A model generated the notes under the pieces. It did not search any database, was not told where the DNA came from, and saw only the letters and a program-made list of their open reading frames with translations. A stretch of 64,000 nucleotides of DNA from assembly GCA_030123565.1 (NCBI GenBank), contig CP126122.1:310001-374000 (forward strand). Direction: 5' to 3'. The DNA is from Nitrospira sp. Lineage in GTDB: Bacteria; Nitrospirota; Nitrospiria; Nitrospirales; Nitrospiraceae. The position numbers and the translations under genes were made by a program. This document shows, one piece after another, positions 16,795 to 25,415 of this stretch. How positions within the stretch are numbered: position 1 is the stretch's first letter; each line of letters starts with the position of its first letter.

Positions 16795-19017
16795 TTAAAA
16801 CAGGCTCTTGCTGACCTCGTTGGATTTGGCGCTTTCATTGCCCGCCTTATCAAAGGCCGACACGGCAAAGAAATAGGTCGTGCCGACCGGCAGGTTCGGC
16901 ACGGTGAAGGTGGTGCTGTTGGTGACTTCGAAGGGGCTGGCGAAGCCATAAACTCCTGATCGCGTCCCCACGTAGACCCGGTACCCTGCCAGATCGGTTT
17001 CGGTGTTGGCGTTCCAAGTGACCGTGGCATTGGCTACCTTCGGCGTCGACGTTGTCGGCGATGTACCGGCGATCGGTGGAGGTGCAGTCGGGCTCGGCGG
17101 TGGAGGTGGGGGTGTGGTGACCGTCGGTTGACTTGGTGATGTCGGTGCGGGAGGCGATGCAGATGCCGTTTGTCCGGAGGCGATCGTTAACGTGACCGGA
17201 ATGCGAATGGTAGTGGCGATATTAGTTGGGCCAGAATCAACAATGTATACCACGCCGGAGTAGGTTCCGGCAGCGAGCCCGGCGGTCTGGGCTGTGATGA
17301 CGACTTGATCCGTTTCAGTAGTAATGGTCTGGGTGCTGCCATAGGGCGGATTCATCCCGACCCACCCCTGATTGGTGCTGAGGGAATAGGTGCGCCGATC
17401 CGTCCCCGATTTGCTCAAGTTTAGGGTACCGACGGGGTTGGCGCTTGTCAGGCTCAGGGCAGCGGGGCTGACTTGGATCAGTCCGCCGGTGACCGTCGCC
17501 GGTGGCGGAGGCGGCGGTGTGGTTGCCGGTGGGGGCGGTGTCACGGCGACGGGCGGTGGGGGCGTGGCGGCAGGAGGAGTTGGCGGCGGGGGCGGGGGGG
17601 CCGAGGCCGTGGGCGTTGCGGCGACCGTCAATGTCACCGGGACCCGTACTACGGTGGTGGCGGAGTTATTCGGCCCATAATCGACGACATACACGACTCC
17701 GGAGTAGGTCCCGGCTGCCAGGCCGGCGGTCTGGGCCGTAATGACGACTTGATCCGTTTCAGTGGAAATGGTCAGGGTGCTGCCGTAGGGCGGATTCATC
17801 CCGACCCATCCTTGGTTGGTGCTGAGATAGTAGGAGCGGAGATCCGTTCCTGACTTCTTCAAACTTAAGGTACCGACGGGGTTGGCGCTTGTCAGGCTCA
17901 GGGCAGCGGGGCTGACTTGGATCAGTCCGCCGGTGACCGTCGCCGGTGGCGGAGGCGGCGGTGTGGTTGCCGGTGGGGGCGGTGTCACGGCGACGGGCGG
18001 TGGGGGCGTGGCGGCAGGAGGAGTTGGCGGCGGGGGCGGGGGGGCCGAGGCCGTGGGCGTTGCGGCGACCGTCAATGTCACCGGGACCCGTACTACGGTG
18101 GTGGCGGAGTTATTCGGCCCATAATCGACGACATACACGACTCCGGAGTAGGTCCCGGCTGCCAGGCCGGCGGTCTGGGCCGTAATGACGACTTGATCCG
18201 TTTCAGTGGAAATGGTCAGGGTGCTGCCGTAGGGCGGATTCATCCCGACCCATCCTTGGTTGGTGCTGAGATAGTAGGAGCGGAGATCCGTTCCTGACTT
18301 CTTCAAACTTAAGGTACCGACGGGGTTGGCGCTTGTCAGGCTCAGGGCAGCGGGGCTGACTTGGATCAGTCCGCCGGTGACCGTCGCCGGTGGCGGAGGC
18401 GGCGGTGTGGTTGCCGGTGGGGGCGGTGTCACGGCCACGGGCGGTGGGGGCGTGGCGGCAGGAGGAGTTGGCGGCGGGGGCGTGGCTACAGGGGGTGCCG
18501 GCGGAGGAGTCGATACCGTGGGGGTCGTCGTGACCGTCAAGGTGACTGGGACACGCAACACGTTCATGAAGTTATTCGGCCCATAATCGACGACGTATAC
18601 GACGGCCGAGTAGGTCCCGGCCGCGAGGCCGGCGGTCCGGGCCGTGATCACCAATTGATCCGTTTCAGTGGTAATGGTATGGGTGCTGCCGTAGGGTGGA
18701 TTCATCCAGACCCATCCCTGGTTGGTACTGAGGTAGTAGGTGTGTTGATCGGTACTCGATTTCCGGAGCGTGATGGTACCGGCGGCGGTTTTGCCCATCT
18801 GTGCCGTCAAGCTCAGCGCAAAGGGACTCGGCACAATGGGGGCGGTTCCGTACTCGCCGGCCTTGGCAACGGCGGCGGCAATGGCAGGTTGTTGCAGGAG
18901 GCTATAGGTCGTCGAGCTGTCTGCTGCCGCGGCGATCGGGATCATGACTGTTTGGAGCAGTGTGGAATACAAACAACCGGCAACACTCACCATCAACAAG
19001 CTCGTGGGAGTTTTCAT
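16795..19017 (-). CDS. secreted repeat protein: four BACON-like Ig domains, proline linkers, fibronectin type III
   Basis: About 740 residues from ATG 19017, which has GGAGGT seven bases upstream. A signal peptide (LLMVSVAGCLYSTLL) leads into four tandem domains. Each carries YYLSTNQGWVGMNPPYGST, TETDQVVITAQTAGLAAGTY and VVYVVDYGPNN, which looks like the BACON/viral-Ig fold used in carbohydrate or mucin binding. Domains are joined by PPPP-rich linkers. The protein ends in a fibronectin type III domain (TETDLAGYRVYVGTRSGVYG, VGTTYFFAVSAFDKAGNES). The DNA of the middle domains is an exact 444-bp tandem repeat. It is probably an extracellular adhesion or matrix protein. Confidence 0.75.
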   Translation of the reverse strand: MKTPTSLLMVSVAGCLYSTLLQTVMIPIAAAADSSTTYSLLQQPAIAAAVAKAGEYGTAPIVPSPFALSLTAQMGKTAAGTITLRKSSTDQHTYYLSTNQGWVWMNPPYGSTHTITTETDQLVITARTAGLAAGTYSAVVYVVDYGPNNFMNVLRVPVTLTVTTTPTVSTPPPAPPVATPPPPTPPAATPPPPVAVTPPPPATTPPPPPPATVTGGLIQVSPAALSLTSANPVGTLSLKKSGTDLRSYYLSTNQGWVGMNPPYGSTLTISTETDQVVITAQTAGLAAGTYSGVVYVVDYGPNNSATTVVRVPVTLTVAATPTASAPPPPPPTPPAATPPPPVAVTPPPPATTPPPPPPATVTGGLIQVSPAALSLTSANPVGTLSLKKSGTDLRSYYLSTNQGWVGMNPPYGSTLTISTETDQVVITAQTAGLAAGTYSGVVYVVDYGPNNSATTVVRVPVTLTVAATPTASAPPPPPPTPPAATPPPPVAVTPPPPATTPPPPPPATVTGGLIQVSPAALSLTSANPVGTLNLSKSGTDRRTYSLSTNQGWVGMNPPYGSTQTITTETDQVVITAQTAGLAAGTYSGVVYIVDSGPTNIATTIRIPVTLTIASGQTASASPPAPTSPSQPTVTTPPPPPPSPTAPPPIAGTSPTTSTPKVANATVTWNANTETDLAGYRVYVGTRSGVYGFASPFEVTNSTTFTVPNLPVGTTYFFAVSAFDKAGNESAKSNEVSKSLF
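17437..18324. repeat. two identical 444-bp tandem repeats inside the surface-protein gene
   Basis: Positions 17437-17880 and 17881-18324 are head-to-tail copies in which I see no difference. A third copy starting at 18325 is the same for roughly 150 bases, apart from one C for G, and then diverges. Each unit encodes one Ig-like domain plus its proline linker. Such exact repeats point to recent duplication and may be collapsed or expanded in assemblies. Confidence 0.9.
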
Positions 19018-19291
19018 GGTCTGACCTCCGGGGAAAAAGGCAAGATGGTGGATGAGCAACCGCCATGCCATCCGTTTGGTCATATCCGTGGCCAGAAAGC
19101 CGCGTCACAAGCCGTTTTGTCGGCGATCCACGTCTGACGTTTAAATTGCCGGGTGGCGTCGTGCAAGTTGGAGCAGACGCTGAAGGGGAAATCCTTCGTC
19201 GGCGCCTCTATGCGAAATGGATAAACACAGATATGGAGAAATCGTCTTGTCGGCTGTCCTTGTCGGCTGCGAGAGGCGGAGTAAGGTTGCG
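19018..19291. other. intergenic region without a recognisable gene
   Basis: This 274-bp gap separates the start of the repeat-protein gene from the end of an alpha/beta hydrolase. Short frames here lack ribosome sites or family features. It probably carries the promoter of the repeat-protein gene, but no convincing motif pair was found. Confidence 0.4.
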
Positions 19292-20092
19292 TTAGAGGGT
19301 CGAGTGTCGGGAAACCCAATCGGTGAGCAACGTCAGCATCCGTTGAAAATCAGAAGGGTTGGTAAACCGGTGGTCTGCCCCTGGGAGAATCTCCAGACGT
19401 TTGAGGCCTGGCAACGCGTCGAAGAGCCGCCGGCTTTGGTGGAGGGGAACATATTCGTCTTGATCACCCTGGACGATCAGGGTTGGTACGGTAATGGTTC
19501 GAGCCAGCTCGTAGGCGATCCGGTCGAGGCAGTCTTCGTAGAACGCATAATCGAGGGGAAGACGAGTCGGACCCCCATGGAGATCCGGGATCGTGCCGGT
19601 TCGTTCCCATTCCTGTAACCCATTCTCTCCAAGTTCCAGGCGAAGTTCCTCTCCGAAGTCGACGACGGGACATTTCAGTGCGAGGCAGGTCAGCGGCGGG
19701 ATGGAGGCCCGGGTTGAGCTGTGTGTTCTGGTCCAGTCGGAGGCGGCGAGCAGTGAGACGAGACCGCCGAAGCTGGAACCGACCAGAGCCGGCCGACGAT
19801 AACCACGACCGACCAGATAGTCCAAGGCCGCGAGCGCTTGGCCGACCGCGAGCGTCGTCGTCAATTTGGCGAAGGGCCCGTCGCTGTCGCCATGTCCGAA
19901 ACAATCGAACCGAAAGGCGGCGATGCCTTGCTCGATCAACAGATCAGTCAGTGCCCGATTGCTCGTGCTGTTCTTGTGGGACAGAAAGCCGTGGCAGAGT
20001 ACGGCAATGTGATCGGTTGCCTGGTTCGGTACGGCAAGGACGGCAGCGATGCGATGGCCGAGGGGGTCGTGAAAGGATAGCGTTTCTTCCAT
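19292..20092 (-). CDS. alpha/beta hydrolase (serine)
   Basis: A 266-residue cytoplasmic alpha/beta hydrolase. It has the oxyanion motif LCHGFLSHKNS, the nucleophile elbow VGSSFGGLVSLLA with Ser, a catalytic Asp in VQGDQDEYVPL, and the His in GADHRFTNPSDF. The closest general type is the serine aminopeptidase / dienelactone-hydrolase-like group that acts on acyl esters. It lies downstream of the membrane protein at 20130-21422 on the same strand (37-bp gap) and could be part of a thiD-led operon. The substrate is unknown. Confidence 0.8.
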   Translation of the reverse strand: MEETLSFHDPLGHRIAAVLAVPNQATDHIAVLCHGFLSHKNSTSNRALTDLLIEQGIAAFRFDCFGHGDSDGPFAKLTTTLAVGQALAALDYLVGRGYRRPALVGSSFGGLVSLLAASDWTRTHSSTRASIPPLTCLALKCPVVDFGEELRLELGENGLQEWERTGTIPDLHGGPTRLPLDYAFYEDCLDRIAYELARTITVPTLIVQGDQDEYVPLHQSRRLFDALPGLKRLEILPGADHRFTNPSDFQRMLTLLTDWVSRHSTL

Positions 20093-20129
20093 AGGATCGA
20101 TGGGTACAGTAAGGTGCGATGTCGCGCGG

Positions 20130-21422
20130 CTAGCCTTTGGCGGCGCGTTCGTCGGTCGGGTATGTCCCGATCGCTTGCGTCATTTTTATCGTCATCACTA
20201 AGAGGTGAATCAGGAGCAACCCCAGACTGATCCCTGTTGCGGTATGGACCCAGAGCGAAGAAAGCGGGAAGTTCCAGGTCATCGACGCGACCAGTACGAG
20301 ACCCAAGGTTCCAAAGCTGAGGGTGGATACCTGCAGCGCCCGCCAGCGATTCATGATTCGATCGAGACTTTCCCGATAGGGGGTCTGTTTCTTGTGGCTC
20401 GTGACCCGTTGGGCGGACAACAACGCGGGCAAGGCATAAGACAGCGCACCGACGGCCGCTTGCAGGAGAAATCCAATAAAGGCCGTGTGGGTGTATGCGA
20501 CCAGGTGAAGGGTCCCGTAGGGCATCGCCGGGGGAGTCCACAAGGAATTGATGCCGACCGCCATGCCGATGAAAGTCATGATGAAAAAGAAAAACAGGCC
20601 CGTCATGAGGTGATCGACGGCGACGGAACCGGGCTGGCCTGCCTGGTTCCAGGTGCGGAAGAGATTCACGCTGCAGAGTCCCAATGTGATCAACAGACAG
20701 GTGCCGGCGACCAGTTGAATGTGGACCGAGGAGAGAAGAAAGCCCGTCAGCATCCCTGCAGCGACAGCTGGAAGCAGGAGCAACACTGCCTGGCTCAGGC
20801 CGGCTCTGTGCAACGGGCGGTGCAACAGGACAGGCACCGTCAGTTGGATCGTGCCGACGGTCGCGAGGCTGAAGAACAACAACAGGCCTGAGTGCAGATG
20901 GCCCAACCGGAGCATCCCATGCCAGGTGGGGAACCAGACTCCGGCGAGGAGTTCCCCAAGGACCAGGCAGCCGAACAGACCGGCCAAGGTCAACCCAAAG
21001 AAGAAGCCGGACAGAGGCGTCCAACCCGGACAGGTTCGAAGCGCCTTCATCATTTCGCGCGCCATGGGAAAAAAGAGAGCCATCAGCAAGAGTCCGGCGA
21101 TGAGGGTCAGGTTGGCATCGCGCAACCCGGCACCGATAGCCAAGCCGAGGGCCGTGAGGTTCAAGCCGATGAACAGCCCGCGGTGCTTCCGCCGTTTGGC
21201 CTGATGGCCGGCCAATTCGACGGTGGTCAGTGCCAATCCGGCCGTCATCTGGAGCAGGCCTCCAACGAGGGCGCCATGGACATGCAGCAGGCGAAGGCCA
21301 GGAGGGAGCGGAGAGCCGCGCACGATGCCGAGAAAGGTGGCCAATCCCACCAGCGAGGTCAGCAGAAGCCAGCCCCATCCGACCAGGAGAAACGATAGCG
21401 GCGACCCGAGGCCTCGACTCAT
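20130..21422 (-). CDS. polytopic histidine-bearing membrane protein, haem-copper oxidase subunit I-like
   Basis: About twelve hydrophobic helices in 430 residues. The His-bearing segments RLLHVHGALVGGLLQMTAG, LGHLHSGLLLFFSLATVGT and LHLVAYTHTAFIGFLLQAAV fall where cbb3-type/NorB subunit I proteins have helices with haem or copper ligands. The flanking pattern (a helix ending in IQLTVP or SYALPALLS) is also similar. The full ligand set of a true oxidase is not evident: there is no His-His pair for copper. It may therefore be a degenerate haem protein or a NnrS-like relative. It starts five bases after the end of thiD, so translation is probably coupled. Confidence 0.45.
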   Translation of the reverse strand: MSRGLGSPLSFLLVGWGWLLLTSLVGLATFLGIVRGSPLPPGLRLLHVHGALVGGLLQMTAGLALTTVELAGHQAKRRKHRGLFIGLNLTALGLAIGAGLRDANLTLIAGLLLMALFFPMAREMMKALRTCPGWTPLSGFFFGLTLAGLFGCLVLGELLAGVWFPTWHGMLRLGHLHSGLLLFFSLATVGTIQLTVPVLLHRPLHRAGLSQAVLLLLPAVAAGMLTGFLLSSVHIQLVAGTCLLITLGLCSVNLFRTWNQAGQPGSVAVDHLMTGLFFFFIMTFIGMAVGINSLWTPPAMPYGTLHLVAYTHTAFIGFLLQAAVGALSYALPALLSAQRVTSHKKQTPYRESLDRIMNRWRALQVSTLSFGTLGLVLVASMTWNFPLSSLWVHTATGISLGLLLIHLLVMTIKMTQAIGTYPTDERAAKG

Positions 21423-21426
21423 GGAG

Positions 21427-22221
21427 CTAGCCCTGATTCAGGAAATAGAAGTGGTTGGTGGGACCCTTGCCATGTCCGATGGCCAGACTATGTCTGATGG
21501 CTTCGGTGAGGTAGGTCTTGGCGGTTTGAACGGCGTCCGGGAGCGCCTTGCCGCGAGCCAGATGCGCCGCGATGGCCGAGGCGAAGGTGCAACCGGTGCC
21601 GTGAGTGTGCGGCGTGTCGATGAACTCGCCCTTGAAGATGTTGAAGAAGCGGCCGTCATAGAGGAGATCGGTTGCGCGATCGCCCGGCAGATGGCCTCCC
21701 TTAATGAGGACGTTGGCGCAGCCGAATTGATGGATGACCTTGGCGGCGCGGCGGGCATCGGCCAGCGAGGTGATGGCGATGCCAGAGAGTTGTTGGGCTT
21801 CGTGCAGGTTCGGGGTCACCAGCAAGGCCAGCGGAAACAGGTCCTTCTTCAGCCGGTCGATGGCGTCCGGCTTCAAGAGGGCCTGCCCGCCCTTGGCGAC
21901 CATGACCGGATCCACCACGAGATTCTTGACCTGTTGTGGTTTCAACAGTTTCACCACGGTCGTGATGATGTCCGCCGACGACAACATGCCGATCTTGACT
22001 GCGGCGACATCAAAATCGTCGAAGATCGCATCGAGCTGGGCTGCGACGATCGAGGTGGGCAACTCGAACACGTCGGCGACCTCTTCCGTGTTCTGGGCCG
22101 TGATGGCCGTAATGACCGACATGGCATAGACGCCGTTGGCCGACATGGCCTTCAAGTCCGCCTGGATTCCTGCCCCGCCGCCAGAATCCGAACCCGCTAT
22201 CGTCAAGACTTGTTTGATCAT
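21427..22221 (-). CDS. thiD: hydroxymethylpyrimidine / phosphomethylpyrimidine kinase
   Basis: A 264-residue ribokinase-fold enzyme that phosphorylates hydroxymethylpyrimidine and its monophosphate in thiamine synthesis. It begins MIKQVLTIAGSDSGGGAGIQ, the ThiD signature. The later parts VVDPVMVAKGGQALL, TPNLHEAQQLSG, NVLIKGGHL and the anion-hole motif HTHGTGCTFASAIAAHLA carry the catalytic Cys and Gly-rich turn. The start at 22221 fits the family length; the open frame further upstream does not resemble ThiD. A salvage gene for the same precursor, tenA, lies 6 kb away on the same strand. No TPP riboswitch was seen upstream. Confidence 0.93.
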   Translation of the reverse strand: MIKQVLTIAGSDSGGGAGIQADLKAMSANGVYAMSVITAITAQNTEEVADVFELPTSIVAAQLDAIFDDFDVAAVKIGMLSSADIITTVVKLLKPQQVKNLVVDPVMVAKGGQALLKPDAIDRLKKDLFPLALLVTPNLHEAQQLSGIAITSLADARRAAKVIHQFGCANVLIKGGHLPGDRATDLLYDGRFFNIFKGEFIDTPHTHGTGCTFASAIAAHLARGKALPDAVQTAKTYLTEAIRHSLAIGHGKGPTNHFYFLNQG

Positions 22222-22252
22222 GCTGTTCCCTGTACCGAGGTTGCGGAGACGA

Positions 22253-23230
22253 TTATGGTGTGGAGGTGACTGGTTCCTGCGTTGCAGGGGGTTCGGCACC
22301 GGTTGCCGGCGCTGCATCCAGTTTCAGCCCGTCCAGGATGACGAGGCGGTCCGGTCTGGGTGACGTTTCGTGGTAATGCAGACTGACGGTCCCCGGGGTC
22401 GGTCTGTCGTTCACCGGAAATGAGAGATTTGCGCGCTGCTGCTTCATGGGGTTCAGTTCCAGGCCGCGGGTACAGAGCCCTTCGCGACTCTGGGCGACAT
22501 CCTGTTTCCATTGCTCACCCTGCTCGTTCTGCAAGTAGGTATCCAGCAACTGGCAGCCGATCTTCACCGGTTGGGGAGAACGGTTTTCAAACAGCAGGTC
22601 GAGCGCGATCCGGTCGTCCCGCCGGGTGATGCCGAGTACGCTGACTTTGTACTGGTCATTCTCGTGGCTATCCAGCACAGGGACGGTCGGCTCCGGCGCG
22701 GCGATCGTTGCGGCCGGTGGCGAGGCATCAGGTTGCTTGAGGAGAGCGGCGAGCGGTCCGGCCTTCGGGACGACCGCCCGTGCTGCGCCGACCGGATAGA
22801 CCGTGTAGGGACCGATCAGTTTGGCCGTGACCTGGATTCCCTCGGGAATTTCCAGGTAGGCCCCGGTGACGAACAGGTCGGCCCTCAATGCCTTTGCGAC
22901 CTTTTTGGCCGCCTTGGCCTGTGAGGCTTCCAAGTGGGTGAGCTGATGTTTCTTCATGGTGGCAGCCAGGAGTTTGTGATCGACCACTTTGAGTTCTCCC
23001 GCCACGAGCAAGTGCGTCGCCAGTTCTTCGGAGAGGAACCGTCCGATCGGCGTCACCTCCCCCTTGCTGTCGACGAAGTCCATCACCGCCAGCCGCCCTT
23101 TTTTCATCTTGATGGCTTCCGCCGCCACACCTTCGGCCAATTCCTTCAGGCTCTCCTCATATTTCGACGCAGCCTGGACGGAAGAGTGCCAGAGCACGAT
23201 AAGAATAAGGAGGCACAGCAGGCGTGTCAT
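22253..23230 (-). CDS. exported FlgO/LpoB-like protein
   Basis: 325 residues with a signal peptide (LLCLLILIVLWHSSVQA). The N-terminal domain GRLAVMDFVDSKGEVTPIGRFLSEELATHLLVAG, VVDHKLLAATMKKHQ and ADLFVTGAYLE matches the FlgO/CsgG-like fold used by outer-membrane assembly and regulator proteins. A Pro/Ala linker and a C-terminal beta-rich domain (residues about 200-310) follow. The gene ends 31 bp before thiD, so it may share its transcript, but no functional tie is apparent. It probably acts in the periplasm; the exact role is unknown. Confidence 0.55.
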   Translation of the reverse strand: MTRLLCLLILIVLWHSSVQAASKYEESLKELAEGVAAEAIKMKKGRLAVMDFVDSKGEVTPIGRFLSEELATHLLVAGELKVVDHKLLAATMKKHQLTHLEASQAKAAKKVAKALRADLFVTGAYLEIPEGIQVTAKLIGPYTVYPVGAARAVVPKAGPLAALLKQPDASPPAATIAAPEPTVPVLDSHENDQYKVSVLGITRRDDRIALDLLFENRSPQPVKIGCQLLDTYLQNEQGEQWKQDVAQSREGLCTRGLELNPMKQQRANLSFPVNDRPTPGTVSLHYHETSPRPDRLVILDGLKLDAAPATGAEPPATQEPVTSTP

Positions 23231-23306
23231 CGATCGCTACTCACGGCCGAGTCAATAACCGCCCACATTATACTCAGGTGCTCGACGCTGTCCAGCCCGG
23301 CGCCAT

Positions 23307-23807
23307 TCAAGGCGAGCGCGGGGGCATGAGGAGTTTTGCCGCGAGTCGTCCCACCGCGTACCCGATCGGCAATAGGAGGAGCAGGGTGATCGGCAGAAAG
23401 ACATAGGCGAGCGCCCCTTGGGCATCGGGATGGAGGAGCACCGCAATGTGAGTCCAGCCTGCCAGGGCCAGCATGCCGAGCCATGCACAGGCGAGACCCA
23501 GCGTCCGGCGGTTCGCGATCAATGGGTCTTGGATCGAGGCAGTTCCCAGGTGAAGCAATATCACGACCGACAGGATGACGAAGGGAACCGCCGTCAGCAC
23601 GCCAATGAGGAAAAGATTGTAGCCGGGAGCGAAGAGGTGCAGGGTGAAGGATCGCCAAGCCTGCGCAAACGGAATGTGTCGAACCGTCTTGTCGACCGCC
23701 AGTATGATGGCCCAAGGAAGCAGAAGGCCAATCACCGAACTGGCCCAGAACCCAACGCGGGTGAAGAGCCTGAATCGAGAGGACCGGTCTTGCACCATTT
23801 CGGTCAT
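23307..23807 (-). CDS. four-helix integral membrane protein, unknown family
   Basis: A 166-residue protein with four strong hydrophobic segments: SSVIGLLLPWAIILAV, FLIGVLTAVPFVILSVVILL, LACAWLGMLALAGW and VFLPITLLLLLPIGYAVG. Polar residues are sparse and I recognise no catalytic motif. Its ATG overlaps the stop of the upstream HEAT-repeat gene by four bases (ATGA), so the two are translated together. The pairing suggests a small membrane complex, with the HEAT protein as its soluble scaffold; this is inference. Confidence 0.65.
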   Translation of the reverse strand: MTEMVQDRSSRFRLFTRVGFWASSVIGLLLPWAIILAVDKTVRHIPFAQAWRSFTLHLFAPGYNLFLIGVLTAVPFVILSVVILLHLGTASIQDPLIANRRTLGLACAWLGMLALAGWTHIAVLLHPDAQGALAYVFLPITLLLLLPIGYAVGRLAAKLLMPPRSP

Positions 23808-24853
23808 CGACGTTGTCCCTCTGCCGCCGATTCTGGGGATATTGCCGCGCTTGCCTCAATGGCCGCGAGCGCTTCCGCGACCGTCGTTCGAACGACCGGA
23901 TCGGGATCTTCGAGCTGTTGCCGGAGGGCAGGAAGTGCTTCCTTCGCCGCCGGGCCCATCGCGCCGAGCGCTTCCACCGCCAGGTATCGAATGAAAGGCT
24001 GGTCATCCTGCAACAGCGCCATGACGGCCGGCAAGGCTGTACTTGCCGCTGGGCCTGATTGTGCGAGTTGGTGCAATGCATAGTCGCGCGCGGTCGGTTG
24101 GCCTGCCATCAGGCCCAGCGACCGGAGATGGGCTGCATCATCTGACCTCGGCCTATCCAAGGCGCTGCGGGCTAATGAGGCGATCGTCTTATTTTGATCG
24201 TCGAGGAGCGGAGTCAAGGCGGTCACGGCATCCTGTGACAAGGGGACCGTAAAGGCAAATTGGGCGACGGCCGTATGGCGGACCAGCGCCGAAGAATCCC
24301 GCAGGCCGTTCAGCAAGGCCGCCGCAATCGGCGCCGATGGAAGGCCGATGTTCGCCAGTGCCGTCAACCCGTTGCGTCGCACCAGGTCATCGGGGTCATG
24401 CGAGAGGGCCAGCAAGGCCGGCACGGTTGGTTTGGCCACAGGTCCGAGATTGGCGAGCACGGCGCCGGCCGTGCGGCGTTGCTGGACGTCGGGATCCTGG
24501 AGGCGCGGCGTAAAGTGGGCCATGACCTGACGGGCCGCCGTCAAGTCGATCGATTTGAGCGCCGCAGCCGCCGTGGTGTTGGCATGCTGGTTGCCGTCTT
24601 GCGTGGCTTGTGTGAGCAGCACCGGCACGGCCGCTTTTGCAGCCGGTCCGACCTGTCCCAATTGCTCCGCCGCAATGATGCGCGTCGAAGGGTCGTCGTC
24701 CTTGAGCAGCTCGATCAACGCCGGCACCGCCCGCGCGCCGGTCGAGAGCCAATACCACAGGCCAAGCAAACCGATGCACAGCACGAGTCCGCCCAGGTGC
24801 AGGCCGATTTCCCGTGAACTCAGGATGGTGGGCGATGGAGAGGACGTGGGCAT
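23804..24853 (-). CDS. membrane-anchored HEAT-repeat protein
   Basis: About 349 residues from ATG 24853; a TTG at 24898 would add 15. An N-terminal anchor (LGGLVLCIGLLGLWYWL) is followed by eight or so HEAT/PBS-lyase-type repeats. Examples are VPALIELLKDDDPSTRIIAA, ALLALSHDPDDLVRRNGLTA and LPALRQQLEDPDPVVRTTVA. Such repeats form protein-binding solenoids. The gene is translationally coupled to the four-helix membrane protein downstream. There is no Shine-Dalgarno sequence at either start. It is likely a scaffold at the membrane; no partner is evident. Confidence 0.75.
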   Translation of the reverse strand: MPTSSPSPTILSSREIGLHLGGLVLCIGLLGLWYWLSTGARAVPALIELLKDDDPSTRIIAAEQLGQVGPAAKAAVPVLLTQATQDGNQHANTTAAAALKSIDLTAARQVMAHFTPRLQDPDVQQRRTAGAVLANLGPVAKPTVPALLALSHDPDDLVRRNGLTALANIGLPSAPIAAALLNGLRDSSALVRHTAVAQFAFTVPLSQDAVTALTPLLDDQNKTIASLARSALDRPRSDDAAHLRSLGLMAGQPTARDYALHQLAQSGPAASTALPAVMALLQDDQPFIRYLAVEALGAMGPAAKEALPALRQQLEDPDPVVRTTVAEALAAIEASAAISPESAAEGQRR

Positions 24854-24902
24854 AGGCGTGGTTGGTGAAACCTCAATCCGAATTGCACATGGTTCCAAGA
24901 GA

Positions 24903-25334
24903 TCATGGCAGCAACGGGCCGGCGGAGCAATGGATCACTGTGGTGCAGGAGTCGAAAGCCGACAGGTCTGATTGGCCGAGGTTTCGATCTGGCCCGGCTG
25001 CCGAAGTCCCAAGCGGTGGCCAGGATCTGACACAGGCTGGGGACGTAAAGCCCTGAACGTTTGCGCCGCCGCTTCCGAACATGCTGAAGGTCATGTTGGC
25101 TTGCGTCCCCCGGCTTGAGGAGGTGTCGAAGAAGGCCGCGATGTCGGCGCCCAACAGCTTGTCGACCCTCAGCACCTGCGCCTCGTCATCGAGCGTGTGG
25201 GTGAAACGGATCGTTTGCTCATCGAACACCTGCTTCAGTCAAGCGCGTTCACCGACCATCAGTCCGTGCTTTTTCAACCAGGTGAGCCACAGCTTCGCGA
25301 ACAGGGTCTGATACGGTAGGTTGCGAGATGGCAT
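24903..25334 (-). pseudogene. unknown gene interrupted by TGA
   Basis: A frame from ATG 25334 reads MPSRNLPYQTLFAKLWLTWL and on to GERA, where TGA (25241-25239) stops it. The same frame then runs on as LKQVFDEQTIRFTHTLDDEA, VDKLLGADIAAFFD and TFSMFGSGGANVQG for another hundred codons, to 24903. The protein-like composition on both sides of the stop suggests a single gene with a nonsense change (TGG or CGA to TGA). The last 40 residues look out of frame or degenerate. I do not recognise the family. Confidence 0.5.
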
Positions 25335-25415
25335 GGCGCAGCAGCCTTCTACAGCAATGGTCTTCACCAGGCAAGAGTAGGGAAGGACAGGCTGGGGGAT
25401 TAGGGTTGTCAAAGA

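Noticed and set aside
17390-18586. Gly-rich plus-strand open frames across the 444-bp repeats
   Set aside because: They are the reverse strand of the proline-linker codons in the real minus-strand gene.
22222-22252. TPP riboswitch before thiD
   Set aside because: The gap is only 31 bases and contains no CTGAGA-type motif; none was seen before tenA either.
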